The notes below the pieces were generated by a model. The model was not told where the DNA came from, searched no databases, and was given only the letters and a program-made list of their open reading frames with translations. A stretch of 64,000 nt of DNA from Aquibium microcysteis (lineage in GTDB: Bacteria > Pseudomonadota > Alphaproteobacteria > Rhizobiales > Rhizobiaceae): the NCBI RefSeq assembly GCF_014495845.1, contig NZ_CP061080.1, positions 1,043,001 through 1,107,000 on the forward strand, in the 5' to 3' direction. The position numbers and the translations under genes were made by a program. How positions within the stretch are numbered: the stretch's first letter is position 1; every line of letters starts with the position of its first letter. Of this stretch, positions 17,423 through 25,609 are shown piece by piece.

Positions 17423-19363
17423 ATGATCGGGGCACTCGACAGGCTGCGGATCGACCGCGCGGCGGACCGCGGCGAAGGGGAGGCGGCGACCGCGTCGCTC
17501 CTCTTTGCCGTCATCGCCGTGGCGGTCACCGCGCTGGTGATCTACGGCGCCTATTTCGGGCTGATCACGGCCCTGATCCTGCGCTCGCTGTTCTATTCGC
17601 TGGTCTCCGCCGGCGGGCTGCTGCTCGTCGGCATCAATGCGCGGGCGAGCTGGGTCCGGCTCGCCTGCTATGCGCTGGTGCCGGTGGCGCTGGTGCCGGG
17701 CTTCCATCTCTGGCAGTCCTACATCGACATCGTCATGCGCGGCGCCATGGCCACGCCCCCGGATCTCTGGATCTTCGTCGGCCTGATGGCGGTGGTCTTC
17801 GTGCTGGTGCGCATGGCGCTGGGCTGGGCGCTGGTCGCCCTGATGGTGGCCGCACTCGCCTATGCCTGGTTCGGCTACCTGATCCCCGGCCAGTACGGCC
17901 ATGGCGGCTACGACCTGCGCCGGCTGGCCTCGACGCTCATGCTCTCCACCGAGGGCGTCTACGGCCTGCCGATGGGCGTGGCGGTCGAATACATCTTCCT
18001 CTTCGCGCTGCTCGGCACGCTGCTGATGAAGATCGGGACCGGAGAAGTCTTCGTCGACATCGCCCGCGGCATCACCGGCCGCATGCAGGGCGGGCCGGGC
18101 CTGTCGGCGGCGCTGTCCTCGGCCATGCTCGGCACCATCAACGGCAGCGCGGTGGCCAACGTCGTCACCACCGGCACCTTCACCATCCCGCTGATGAAGC
18201 GCGTCGGCTACTCGCCGACGCTCGCCGGCGCCATCGAGGCCGCAGCCTCCTCGGCCGGCCAGATCCTGCCGCCGGTCATGGGCGCGGCGGCCTTCCTGAT
18301 GGCCGAGATCATCGGCGTCCCCTATGCGCAGATCGCGCTCGCAGCCCTCGTGCCGGGCCTCCTCTACGTGCTCGCCCTGATGGTCGCGGTGCGGCTCGAG
18401 GCCGGCCGTCTCGATCTCCAGCCCGACCGCGACGCGGGCCTGGCGCTGCTGCGCGAGACGCTCGCCAGGCGCGGCTACCTGCTCCTGCCGCTGGTGGCGC
18501 TGATCGCCTTCCTGATCATCGGCTACACGCCGACGCGGGCCGCCGTCATGGCGCTGGTCTTCGGCCTCGCCGTCTCGCCCTGGCGCAAGGAGACGCGGGT
18601 CGGTCTCGTCGACCTCGTGGCGGTCTGCCGCGAGACCCTGGTCTCGACCATGCCGATCGTGGCGGCCGTCGCCGCCGCCGGCGTCGTCATCGGCGTGCTC
18701 AATCTCTCCGGCCTCGGGCTGATGCTGTCCGGCCTCATCGTCGATCTCGGCGGCCAGAACATCTGGGCGATCCTGGTGCTCACCGCGCTCGCCTCCTTCG
18801 TCCTCGGCATGGGCCTGCCCACCTCGGCGGCCTATCTTCTGCTCGCCGTCCTCGTCGCGCCGGCCCTGACGCGGCTCGGCCTGCCGCCCATCGTCGCGCA
18901 CATGTTCATCTTCTACTACGGCCTCGTCTCGGCGATCACGCCGCCGGTGGCGCTGGCGGCCTATGCGGCGGCCTCGATCTCGGGCGGCGACGCCAACAGG
19001 ACCGCGTTCGAATCGGTCCGTCTCGGCTTCGTCAAGCTGCTGGTGCCGTTCCTCTTCGTCACCATGCCGGGGCTGCTCACCATCGGCACCGGTCTCGACG
19101 TCGCGCTCTCGGCCATCCTCGCCGCCATCGGCGTGGTCGGCCTGACGACGGCCTTCGCCGGCTGGCTCGGCCGCGACCTCGGCGCCGCCGAGCGGCTCGG
19201 CATGGCCGCCGCCTCGCTGCTCGTGCTGTGGCCGACGACCGTCACCGCGACCGATCCCGTCACCCTCGTCGCGCGCCTCGCCGGCTGCGCTGCGCTCGGC
19301 GTCCTCGCCTGGCGGGCGCTCTCGGCGGGCGCCGCTCTTCCCAGCCGACACGGAACGTCCTGA
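17423..19363 (+). CDS. TRAP transporter permease, fused small and large subunits
   Basis: Integral membrane protein of 646 aa with many hydrophobic segments. It combines the small (DctQ-like) and large (DctM-like) TRAP permeases in one chain, the form that partners TAXI receptors. Conserved loop motifs include AALSSAMLGTINGSAVANV, AAASSAGQILPPVMGAAAFL and SFVLGMGLPTSAAYLLLAV. Uptake is driven by an ion gradient, not ATP. The stop codon shares one base with the ATG of the lactonase gene (TGATG), which indicates tight coupling of transport to catabolism. Confidence 0.93.
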   Translation: MIGALDRLRIDRAADRGEGEAATASLLFAVIAVAVTALVIYGAYFGLITALILRSLFYSLVSAGGLLLVGINARASWVRLACYALVPVALVPGFHLWQSYIDIVMRGAMATPPDLWIFVGLMAVVFVLVRMALGWALVALMVAALAYAWFGYLIPGQYGHGGYDLRRLASTLMLSTEGVYGLPMGVAVEYIFLFALLGTLLMKIGTGEVFVDIARGITGRMQGGPGLSAALSSAMLGTINGSAVANVVTTGTFTIPLMKRVGYSPTLAGAIEAAASSAGQILPPVMGAAAFLMAEIIGVPYAQIALAALVPGLLYVLALMVAVRLEAGRLDLQPDRDAGLALLRETLARRGYLLLPLVALIAFLIIGYTPTRAAVMALVFGLAVSPWRKETRVGLVDLVAVCRETLVSTMPIVAAVAAAGVVIGVLNLSGLGLMLSGLIVDLGGQNIWAILVLTALASFVLGMGLPTSAAYLLLAVLVAPALTRLGLPPIVAHMFIFYYGLVSAITPPVALAAYAAASISGGDANRTAFESVRLGFVKLLVPFLFVTMPGLLTIGTGLDVALSAILAAIGVVGLTTAFAGWLGRDLGAAERLGMAAASLLVLWPTTVTATDPVTLVARLAGCAALGVLAWRALSAGAALPSRHGTS

Positions 19364-20241
19364 TGCAGCCTGCCGCCCTCCCATTCCACCCGGACCCCAA
19401 GACCCCCGACATCGTCCTGCCGGCCGGCGCCTGCGACGCGCACTGCCACGTCTTCGGCCCGGCGGCGCGCTTTCCCTTCGCGGAGAGCCGCACCTACACG
19501 CCGGTCGATGCGCCGAAGGAGACGCTGTTTGCCCTGCACGGCAAGCTCGGCATCGACCGCTCGGTGCTGGTCCAGGCCTCCTGCCACGGCACCGACAACT
19601 CGGCCATGCTCGACATGATCGCCGCAGGCGAGGGGCGCTACCGGGGCATCGCCATGGTGAAGGCCGAGGTGACGCCGGAAGAGCTCCAGGCGCTGCACGC
19701 CGGCGGCGTGCGCGGCGTGCGCTTCAACTTCGTGGCCCATCTCGGCGAGGATGCCGACATCGACGCCGTGCGCATGATCGTCGAAAAGATCGCGCCGCTC
19801 GGCTGGCACGCGGTGGTGCATTTCGACGCCGTCAAGCTCGAGACGCTGGCCCCGGTGCTGAAGGAGATTCCGCTGACCATGGTCATCGACCACATGGGCC
19901 GCGTCGACGCGAGCCGGGGCCTCGGCCAGCCGGCCTTCGCCATGCTCTGCGACCTGATGGAAGACGAGCGCTTCTGGGTGAAGGTCTGCGGCGCCGAGCG
20001 CATCTCGCGCGCCGGCCCGCCCTTTCACGACGCCGTGCCCTTCGCGCGCAGGCTGGTCGAGCGCTATCCCGACCGCGTGCTCTGGGGCACCGACTGGCCG
20101 CATCCCAACATCCGCCGCAACATGCCGGACGACGGAGCGCTGGTCGACCTTCTGGCGCTGATCGCGCCCGACGAGACGCATCGCCGCAAGCTGCTGGTCG
20201 ACAATCCGACGCGCCTCTACTGGCCCGAAACGATTGCCTGA
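19363..20241 (+). CDS. ligI: 2-pyrone-4,6-dicarboxylate lactonase (LigI-type amidohydrolase)
   Basis: Hydrolyses 2-pyrone-4,6-dicarboxylate to 4-oxalomesaconate/4-carboxy-2-hydroxymuconate in the protocatechuate 4,5-cleavage or gallate pathway. The 292-aa TIM barrel has the LigI form of the metal/substrate motif (DAHCHVFGPAARFPF), VIDHMGRVD, and the catalytic aspartate in LWGTDWPHP. The start ATG 19363 overlaps the TRAP permease stop by one base. The product would be used by the next three genes. The family is broad, but the pathway neighbours make the specific call likely. Confidence 0.82.
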   Translation: MQPAALPFHPDPKTPDIVLPAGACDAHCHVFGPAARFPFAESRTYTPVDAPKETLFALHGKLGIDRSVLVQASCHGTDNSAMLDMIAAGEGRYRGIAMVKAEVTPEELQALHAGGVRGVRFNFVAHLGEDADIDAVRMIVEKIAPLGWHAVVHFDAVKLETLAPVLKEIPLTMVIDHMGRVDASRGLGQPAFAMLCDLMEDERFWVKVCGAERISRAGPPFHDAVPFARRLVERYPDRVLWGTDWPHPNIRRNMPDDGALVDLLALIAPDETHRRKLLVDNPTRLYWPETIA

Positions 20242-20323
20242 CCAGATATTTGGACGGATTGAAGGAATCAACACGCGAGCGGCGCCCGGGGGGCGGCCGC
20301 GGGCAGGAAGGGAGAGAACGGGC

Positions 20324-21058
20324 ATGAGCAGGAAGACCGGACTGGTGGTGAGCGCGCATTCGGCAGACTTCGTCTGGCGCGCCGGCGGCGCGATCGCGCT
20401 GCACGCCGAACAGGGCATCGACGTCACCGTCGTCTGCCTCTCCTATGGCGAGCGCGGCGAGAGCGCCAAGCTCTGGCGCCAGGACGGCATGACGCTCGAC
20501 CGGGTGAAAAGCGAGCGCCAGGCCGAGGCCGAGGCCGCCGCGAAGGCGCTCGGCGTCGCCGACATCCAGTTCTGGGATCTCGGCGACTACCCGATCACGC
20601 TGACCCAGGAGAGCCTGTTCCGGCTGGTCGCGCTGATGCGGAAGATCCGCCCGTCCTTCGTGCTCACCCATTCGAAGGAGGACCCCTACAACCGCGACCA
20701 CCCGCTGGTCAGCCAGTTCGCGCAGGAGGCCCGCATCGTCGCGCAGGCGCATGGCCACGACCCCGAGGTCAAGGTCATCGGCGCGCCGCCGGTGATGCTG
20801 TTCGAGCCGCACCAGCCCGAGCAGTGCCGCTGGATGCCCAACACGCTGCTCGACATCACCCCGGTCTGGGAGAAGAAGCTCGCCGCCATCAAGTGCATGG
20901 CGGGCCAGGAGCATCTGTGGGAATACTACACCCGCGTGGCGCTGCAGCGCGGCGTCCAGGCCGCCCGCAACTCCGACAAGACGATCAAGTATGGCGAGGC
21001 CTACGAGGCCGTCTTCCCGCACGTGGTCGAGACGCTGGTTCCGACGGAGGGACGCTGA
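20324..21058 (+). CDS. galB: 4-oxalomesaconate hydratase, GalB-type (PIG-L/LmbE family)
   Basis: A 244-aa Zn-dependent PIG-L/LmbE-fold protein. The usual AHPDDE metal motif is replaced by [13 protein letters not shown], as in Pseudomonas GalB, a hydratase acting on 4-oxalomesaconate to give 4-carboxy-4-hydroxy-2-oxoadipate. Further signs are LSYGERGES and [13 protein letters not shown]. The start ATG 20324 has GGAAGGGAGAG upstream; the frame is open to 20234 without a signal. The stop overlaps the aldolase ATG by one base. A deacetylase role is less likely given the neighbours. Confidence 0.82.
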   Translation: MSRKTGLVVSAHSADFVWRAGGAIALHAEQGIDVTVVCLSYGERGESAKLWRQDGMTLDRVKSERQAEAEAAAKALGVADIQFWDLGDYPITLTQESLFRLVALMRKIRPSFVLTHSKEDPYNRDHPLVSQFAQEARIVAQAHGHDPEVKVIGAPPVMLFEPHQPEQCRWMPNTLLDITPVWEKKLAAIKCMAGQEHLWEYYTRVALQRGVQAARNSDKTIKYGEAYEAVFPHVVETLVPTEGR

Positions 21059-21732
21059 TGGGCGGCGTGGTTGTCCAGACCGTCGAGCGCACCCCGCTCG
21101 ACACGGTCGACGGTCTCAGCGCCTGCGGCGTCGCCACCGTCCACGAGGCGATGGGCCGCACCGGGCTGATGCGTTCCTTCATGCGCCCGATCTATCCGGG
21201 CGCCCGCATCGCGGGCAACGCGGTCACCGTCTCGATCGCTCCCGGCGACAACTGGATGATCCACGTCGCCGTCGAGCAGTGCCGCGAGGGCGACGTCCTC
21301 GTCGTTTCGCCGACCAGTCCCTGCGAGGACGGCTATTTCGGCGAACTGCTCGCCCGGTCGCTCATGCATCGCAAGGTGCGCGGCCTGATCATCGAAGCCG
21401 GCGTGCGCGACGTCCGCGACCTGACCGAGATCGGCTTCCCGGTCTGGTCGAAGGCGGTCTTCGCGCAGGGCACCGTCAAGGAGACGGTCGGCTCGGTCAA
21501 CGTGCCCGTCGTCTGCGCCGGTGCCCTGGTGAACCCCGGCGACGTCATCGTGGCCGACGACGACGGCGTCTGCGTCGTACCCCGCGCGACGGCCGACACC
21601 GCGCTTCAGGCGAGCCGGGCGCGCGAGACCAGGGAAGCCGAGACCCGCCGCCGCCTGATGGCCGGCGAGTTGGGCCTCGACATCTACGGCATGCGCGACA
21701 AGCTCGCGGCCAAGGGGCTGAAATATGTCTGA
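21058..21732 (+). CDS. ligK: 4-carboxy-4-hydroxy-2-oxoadipate aldolase (LigK/GalC, RraA family)
   Basis: A 224-aa class II aldolase of the RraA-like fold that splits 4-carboxy-4-hydroxy-2-oxoadipate into pyruvate and oxaloacetate, and often decarboxylates oxaloacetate. Typical motifs are [34 protein letters not shown] (the Arg and Asp that bind pyruvate and the metal) and [16 protein letters not shown]. It completes the route from pyrone dicarboxylate to central metabolism. It is coupled to galB by TGATG. A 173-bp palindromic element (21752-21924) separates it from galD. Confidence 0.9.
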   Translation: MGGVVVQTVERTPLDTVDGLSACGVATVHEAMGRTGLMRSFMRPIYPGARIAGNAVTVSIAPGDNWMIHVAVEQCREGDVLVVSPTSPCEDGYFGELLARSLMHRKVRGLIIEAGVRDVRDLTEIGFPVWSKAVFAQGTVKETVGSVNVPVVCAGALVNPGDVIVADDDGVCVVPRATADTALQASRARETREAETRRRLMAGELGLDIYGMRDKLAAKGLKYV

Positions 21733-21751
21733 TGTTTTGAGACCCGCGCCG

Positions 21752-21924
21752 AAGCACCCCCTCACCGACCCTTCGGGCCACCTCTCCCCCTGCCCGGGGG
21801 AGAGGAATCGCAGCTTCGGCGTCGCGCCGTTTCCGTTGCTGGAAGCGAGACAAGCCGGGCGCCTATCCTCTCCCCCGGGCAGGGGGAGAGGTGGCTCGCG
21901 AAGCGAGACGGAGAGGGGGTGCTT
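21752..21924. repeat. Palindromic intergenic element, class with CCCCCTCACCG ends
   Basis: Outer arms AAGCACCCCCTC (21752-21763) and the exact reverse complement (21913-21924). Inner 30-bp arms lie at 21777-21806 and 21866-21895, each containing CCTCTCCCCCTGCCCGGG or its complement. The same family occurs at 44613-44757. It lies inside the operon, between ligK and galD, and would fold into a long hairpin in the mRNA. Confidence 0.85.
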
Positions 21925-21951
21925 CCGTGCGTGGGAACCGGAGATGGGAAA

Positions 21952-23022
21952 ATGACAACTCCACCGGACACCGCCATCCCCTGCCTGTGGATGCGCGGCG
22001 GCACCTCGAAGGGCGGCTACTTCCTCGCCGGCGACCTGCCCGCCGACACCGCTGCCCGCGACGCCTTCCTCTTGCGCGTCATGGGCTCGCCCGATCCGCG
22101 CCAGATCGACGGCCTGGGCGGCGCCGACCCGCTCACCTCCAAGGTCGCGGTCGTCCGCAAGTCCGCCCGCGACGGCGTCGACGTCGACTATCTCTTCCTG
22201 CAGGTCTTCGTCGACAAGGCGATCGTCACCGACGCGCAGAACTGCGGCAACATCCTCGCCGGCGTCGGCCCCTTCGCCATCGAGCGCGGGCTGGTCGCGG
22301 CGCAGGACGGGGAGACGCCGGTGCGCATCTTCATGGAAAACACCGCCCAGACGGCGGTCGCCACCGTCGCCACGCCCGGCGGCCGGGTCACCTATGCCGG
22401 GAACGCCCGCATCGACGGCGTGCCGGGCACCGCCGCGCCCGTGCCCATCGAATTCGAGGACACGGCTGGCTCCTCCTGCGGCGCGCTGCTGCCGACGGGC
22501 AACGCCGTCGACGTCATCGACGGGATCGAGTTGACCCTGATCGACAACGGCATGCCCTGCGTGGTCATGCGGGCGTCCGACATGGGCATTTCGGGCGAGG
22601 AAAACCCGAAGGACCTCGAGGCGAACGCCGCGCTGCGCGCGAAGCTGGAGGCGATCCGCCTGAAGGCCGGACCGCTGATGAACCTCGGCGACGTCGAAAA
22701 ATCCTCGGTCCCGAAGATGACCATGGTCTCGGCGCCGCGGAACGGCGGCGCCATTTCCACCCGCACCTTCATCCCGCATTCCTGCCACTCGTCCATCGGC
22801 GTGCTCGGCGCCGTCAGCGTCGCCACCGCCTGCCTGCTGCCCGGCTCGCCCGCAGCCGAACTGGCGCAGGCGGGCGAGGGGGCGCGCCGCTCCCTCTCCA
22901 TCGAGCACCCGACCGGCGAGATGACGGTGGTGGCGACGCTCGACGCGGCGGGCGGCGTCAAGAGTGCCGCCATCCTGCGCACGGCGCGAAAACTCTTCGA
23001 CGGCGTGGTCTTCGGCGACTGA
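21952..23022 (+). CDS. galD: 4-oxalomesaconate tautomerase (GalD/LigU, PrpF family)
   Basis: A 356-aa PrpF-type isomerase of the diaminopimelate-epimerase fold. It converts the keto and enol forms of 4-oxalomesaconate so that the hydratase can act. Motifs are CLWMRGGTSKGGYF at the N terminus, QNCGNILAGVGPFA with the catalytic Cys, and FIPHSCHSSIGVLGAVSVA. ATG 21952 follows GGAG. It belongs to the same plus-strand unit as ligI-galB-ligK despite the inserted palindrome. PrpF homologues also isomerise 2-methylaconitate, but no methylcitrate gene is near. Confidence 0.88.
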   Translation: MTTPPDTAIPCLWMRGGTSKGGYFLAGDLPADTAARDAFLLRVMGSPDPRQIDGLGGADPLTSKVAVVRKSARDGVDVDYLFLQVFVDKAIVTDAQNCGNILAGVGPFAIERGLVAAQDGETPVRIFMENTAQTAVATVATPGGRVTYAGNARIDGVPGTAAPVPIEFEDTAGSSCGALLPTGNAVDVIDGIELTLIDNGMPCVVMRASDMGISGEENPKDLEANAALRAKLEAIRLKAGPLMNLGDVEKSSVPKMTMVSAPRNGGAISTRTFIPHSCHSSIGVLGAVSVATACLLPGSPAAELAQAGEGARRSLSIEHPTGEMTVVATLDAAGGVKSAAILRTARKLFDGVVFGD

Positions 23023-23132
23023 GAGGATGTGAAGAATGCCCGTTTCCGCGAAGCCGGAGCCAGAAATCTCGAGGATTTCGGTGGGTGTTCTTTCGCATCC
23101 CCGATCGATTCACACATTCTGAGGAGGCGGAA

Positions 23133-24011
23133 ATGCGCATCGGCTTCATCGGCTTCGGCGAGGCGGGCCGCGCCTTTCGCGACAGTCTGGCGGCGGCCGA
23201 CCCCGCGCTCGCCTTCGCCGCCTTCGACCGCCTGCTGCCGGGCGAGGGCGTCGACGGCCCCTGCCGCGCGGCCCTGCGCGGACGCGGCGTCGCCGAGGCC
23301 GGCCGCGAGACCGGCATGCCCGACGCCGGCTGGATCGTCTCCGCCGTCACCGCCGACCAGAGCCTGGAAGCGGCGACCGACGCCTGCCGGTGGCTTCGGC
23401 CGGGCCAGGTCTTCCTCGACGTCAACTCCGTCTCGCCCGACCGCAAGCGCCAGACCGCGGCCCGCGTCTGCGCCACCGGCGCCGTCTATGTCGACATGGC
23501 GGTGATGGCACCCGTTCATCCCAAGGGCCACCGCACCCCGACCCTGCTGGCCGGACCGGTCGACGCCGCGCTGCGCGACCGGCTGGCCGCGCTCGGCTTC
23601 GCCTTCGAGCTGGTCGGCCCCGAGCCGGGCGCGGCCACCGCCATCAAGATGGTGCGCAGCCTGTTCGTGAAGGGGCTGGAGGCGATCACCGTCGAGGCGC
23701 TGCTCGCCGCCGAGGCCTCCGGCTGCCGCGACTACATCCTGAAATCCCTGTCGGGCTCCTATCCCGGGCTCGGCTGGCCGGCCTTCGCCGGCTACGAGTT
23801 CGAGCGCACCATGAAGCACGGCGCCCGCCGCGCCGCCGAAATGCGCGAAAGCGCCGCCACCCTCGACGCGCTCGGCCTCCACGGCGCGCTGGCGCAGGCC
23901 ATCGCCGACGTCCAGGACAGGATGGGCGCACTCGCCGCCCCCCCGCCCGACTTCTCGACCGGCACGCCCGACCTGTCGACGCTGGCCCGGCTGCGGCAGG
24001 GCCGAACCTGA
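23133..24011 (+). CDS. NAD(P)-dependent dehydrogenase, 6PGDH-like with DUF1932
   Basis: A 292-aa beta-hydroxyacid-dehydrogenase-like protein. The N-terminal Rossmann fold begins MRIGFIGFGEAGRAF; FLDVNSVSPDRK and the lysine in AATAIKMVRSLFVKG match the catalytic region, and the C-terminal helical part is DUF1932. GAGGAGG precedes ATG 23133. It lies 110 bp after galD in the same direction, and such genes often accompany gal/lig aldolase genes, so it may reduce or oxidise a pathway 2-oxo acid. The actual substrate is unknown. Confidence 0.8.
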   Translation: MRIGFIGFGEAGRAFRDSLAAADPALAFAAFDRLLPGEGVDGPCRAALRGRGVAEAGRETGMPDAGWIVSAVTADQSLEAATDACRWLRPGQVFLDVNSVSPDRKRQTAARVCATGAVYVDMAVMAPVHPKGHRTPTLLAGPVDAALRDRLAALGFAFELVGPEPGAATAIKMVRSLFVKGLEAITVEALLAAEASGCRDYILKSLSGSYPGLGWPAFAGYEFERTMKHGARRAAEMRESAATLDALGLHGALAQAIADVQDRMGALAAPPPDFSTGTPDLSTLARLRQGRT

Positions 24012-24032
24012 ACCGCCCGCGCCGTCCTCCCC

Positions 24033-24268
24033 CACCTTCGTCATCCCGGAACGGCGTCCGAGCGCAGCGCAGGACGACGTATCCGGGATCCATGCCTCGC
24101 CGCCCATCCCCGCGATCCGGTCCACGACGAGGCACGTGCCGCCCGGTCGCCGCCGCGGGCGCCACATCCTGCGCCGCCCCCCCTCCGTCGTCGCTGCGCG
24201 ACGCCACCTCCGCCCCCCTCCGTCGTCGCTGCGCGACGCCACCTCCGCCCCACTGCGTGGGGTGGAGG
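24033..24268 (+). repeat. Intergenic duplication, copy A
   Basis: Begins CACCTTCGTCATCCCGGAAC and is repeated with few changes at 24466-24673, offset 433 bp for the first 135 bp. It ends in a CCCCACTGCGTGGGGTGGAGG hairpin. Copy A has an extra tandem copy of a 35-bp unit (CCCTCCGTCGTCGCTGCGCG...). The whole stretch 24012-24767 is non-coding. Confidence 0.85.
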
Positions 24269-24465
24269 AAGCCCGCCCCAAGCGCCGCCGCCCATCCTCC
24301 AACCCCACGAAGTGGGGGGGAGGTGCCGAGCGAAGCGAGGCGGAGGGGGGGACCCCGCCGGGCCTGGTCGCGACGACGGACGGTCGGCACGACGGATGTG
24401 GCCAAGCCGTCCATCATGCTTCTGCGCATCGACGGCCCGAGGATCCGACCCGTCGCGCGCCCCTT

Positions 24466-24673
24466 CACCTTCGTCATCCCGGAACGGCGTCCAAGCGCAG
24501 CGCAGGACGCCGTATCCGGGATCCATGCCTCGCCATCCGTCCCCGCGATCCGGCCCACGACGAGGCACGTGCCGCCCGGTCGCCGCCGCGGGCGCCGCAT
24601 CCTCCAGCGTCGCCGCCCCCCCTCCGTCGTCGCTTCGCGACGCCACCTCCGCCCCCACTGCGTGGGGTGGAGG
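24466..24673 (+). repeat. Intergenic duplication, copy B
   Basis: Direct repeat of 24033-24268. The segment between the copies carries the inverted counterpart of the shared end, CCCCACGAAGTGGGG followed by a run ending GCGGAGGGGGG (about 24311-24352), so the block can also fold on itself. Confidence 0.85.
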
Positions 24674-24767
24674 ACAGGCGCTTCCAGTGAAAACAACGCC
24701 TTGCGGAAAATCTGTCCACACCCCTGCCGGTCCACCGCAGACTGGCCGCAGCTGAAGGAGGGCGGAC

Positions 24768-25196
24768 ATGGGCGGGGCGGGACTGAACGGGCGGAAGCTG
24801 CGGGAGACGATCACGCTCCTGCTGTCGCTCGCCGCGCATGCCGACGCCGCCGCCGGCCGTTGCTTCGCCGTGCGCTGGCTGGTGCTGTTCTTCCTGCGCC
24901 GCGGCGAGCGGGCCGCACGGGTCAGCGTCGCGGACGCGCTGCGGATCGACGTCGAAGCGATCGAGGACGAACTGGCGGCCGCCGCCGGGCCGGACGACGC
25001 CAGCCCCTTCGATGCCGCGCTGGTCGCCTGGCGCTACCGCTGGTGCGCGGCGATGCTCTCCGCGGTGCTGGCCAGCATGGGCGGCACCGCCTGGGCGCCC
25101 GGCCGCGACGCGATCCCCGGACGCCGCGCGTGCCTGGCCGTCGCCTGCCCCGTCCTGCCCGGCCTGCCGCTGCCGCAGGTTCACGACACCTCCTGA
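24768..25196 (+). CDS. Small protein of unknown function, 142 aa
   Basis: Not recognised. The frame has a very good ribosome-binding site (AAGGAGGGCGG) just before ATG 24768, the main reason to accept it. The protein is mostly helical and rich in Ala and Arg, has four Cys residues, and shows no clear signal peptide; RWLVLFFLRRGERAARVSVADALRI might be an amphipathic or membrane-touching helix. It stands alone between two repeat blocks. It could be a lineage-specific regulator or a non-functional frame. Confidence 0.45.
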   Translation: MGGAGLNGRKLRETITLLLSLAAHADAAAGRCFAVRWLVLFFLRRGERAARVSVADALRIDVEAIEDELAAAAGPDDASPFDAALVAWRYRWCAAMLSAVLASMGGTAWAPGRDAIPGRRACLAVACPVLPGLPLPQVHDTS

Positions 25197-25282
25197 CGCC
25201 GACGCCGCGCCGATCCCATCCCGATGTCCCGCAGGCCGGGCGGCAGCGCCGCTTCCCGGCCCGCCCGTGCTGGCGGAAATGC

Positions 25283-25515
25283 GGGGACAGTCTGCTTCAT
25301 TCGACCTGAAACCGACCGCGAAAGCGCGGCGACCGGTGCCGGATTGAGGAAACCGGCCCCGGTTTTCGTCCGCGATCACGCCCCTCGGGACGGCGCGTCG
25401 GACGATCGCGAACGAAGGAGACCGTCCCCGGAATTCCGCACCCTGCGAGCGGGTCGCTGCGGGGATGTTTCGCTGCGGCGATTCCGCCCCGGGTCGAATG
25501 AAGCGGACGCTCCCC
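25283..25515. repeat. Inverted-repeat-bounded non-coding element
   Basis: The gene-free stretch 25197-25609 holds a 233-bp segment. It is bounded by imperfect 24-bp inverted repeats, 25283-25306 (GGGGACAGTCTGCTTCATTCGACC) read as GGGGACAGTC... and 25492-25515, differing at about two positions. The interior has further short complementary runs. It is likely another small mosaic or MITE-like repeat. Confidence 0.65.
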
Positions 25516-25609
25516 GGCGACCGCAACGCCGCTTTCCGTCTTCCGGACCGTCGGCGAACATGCGAGACCTTGGGGCAGACACGCGCAGCCGAACAGGAGG
25601 CCGACGATC

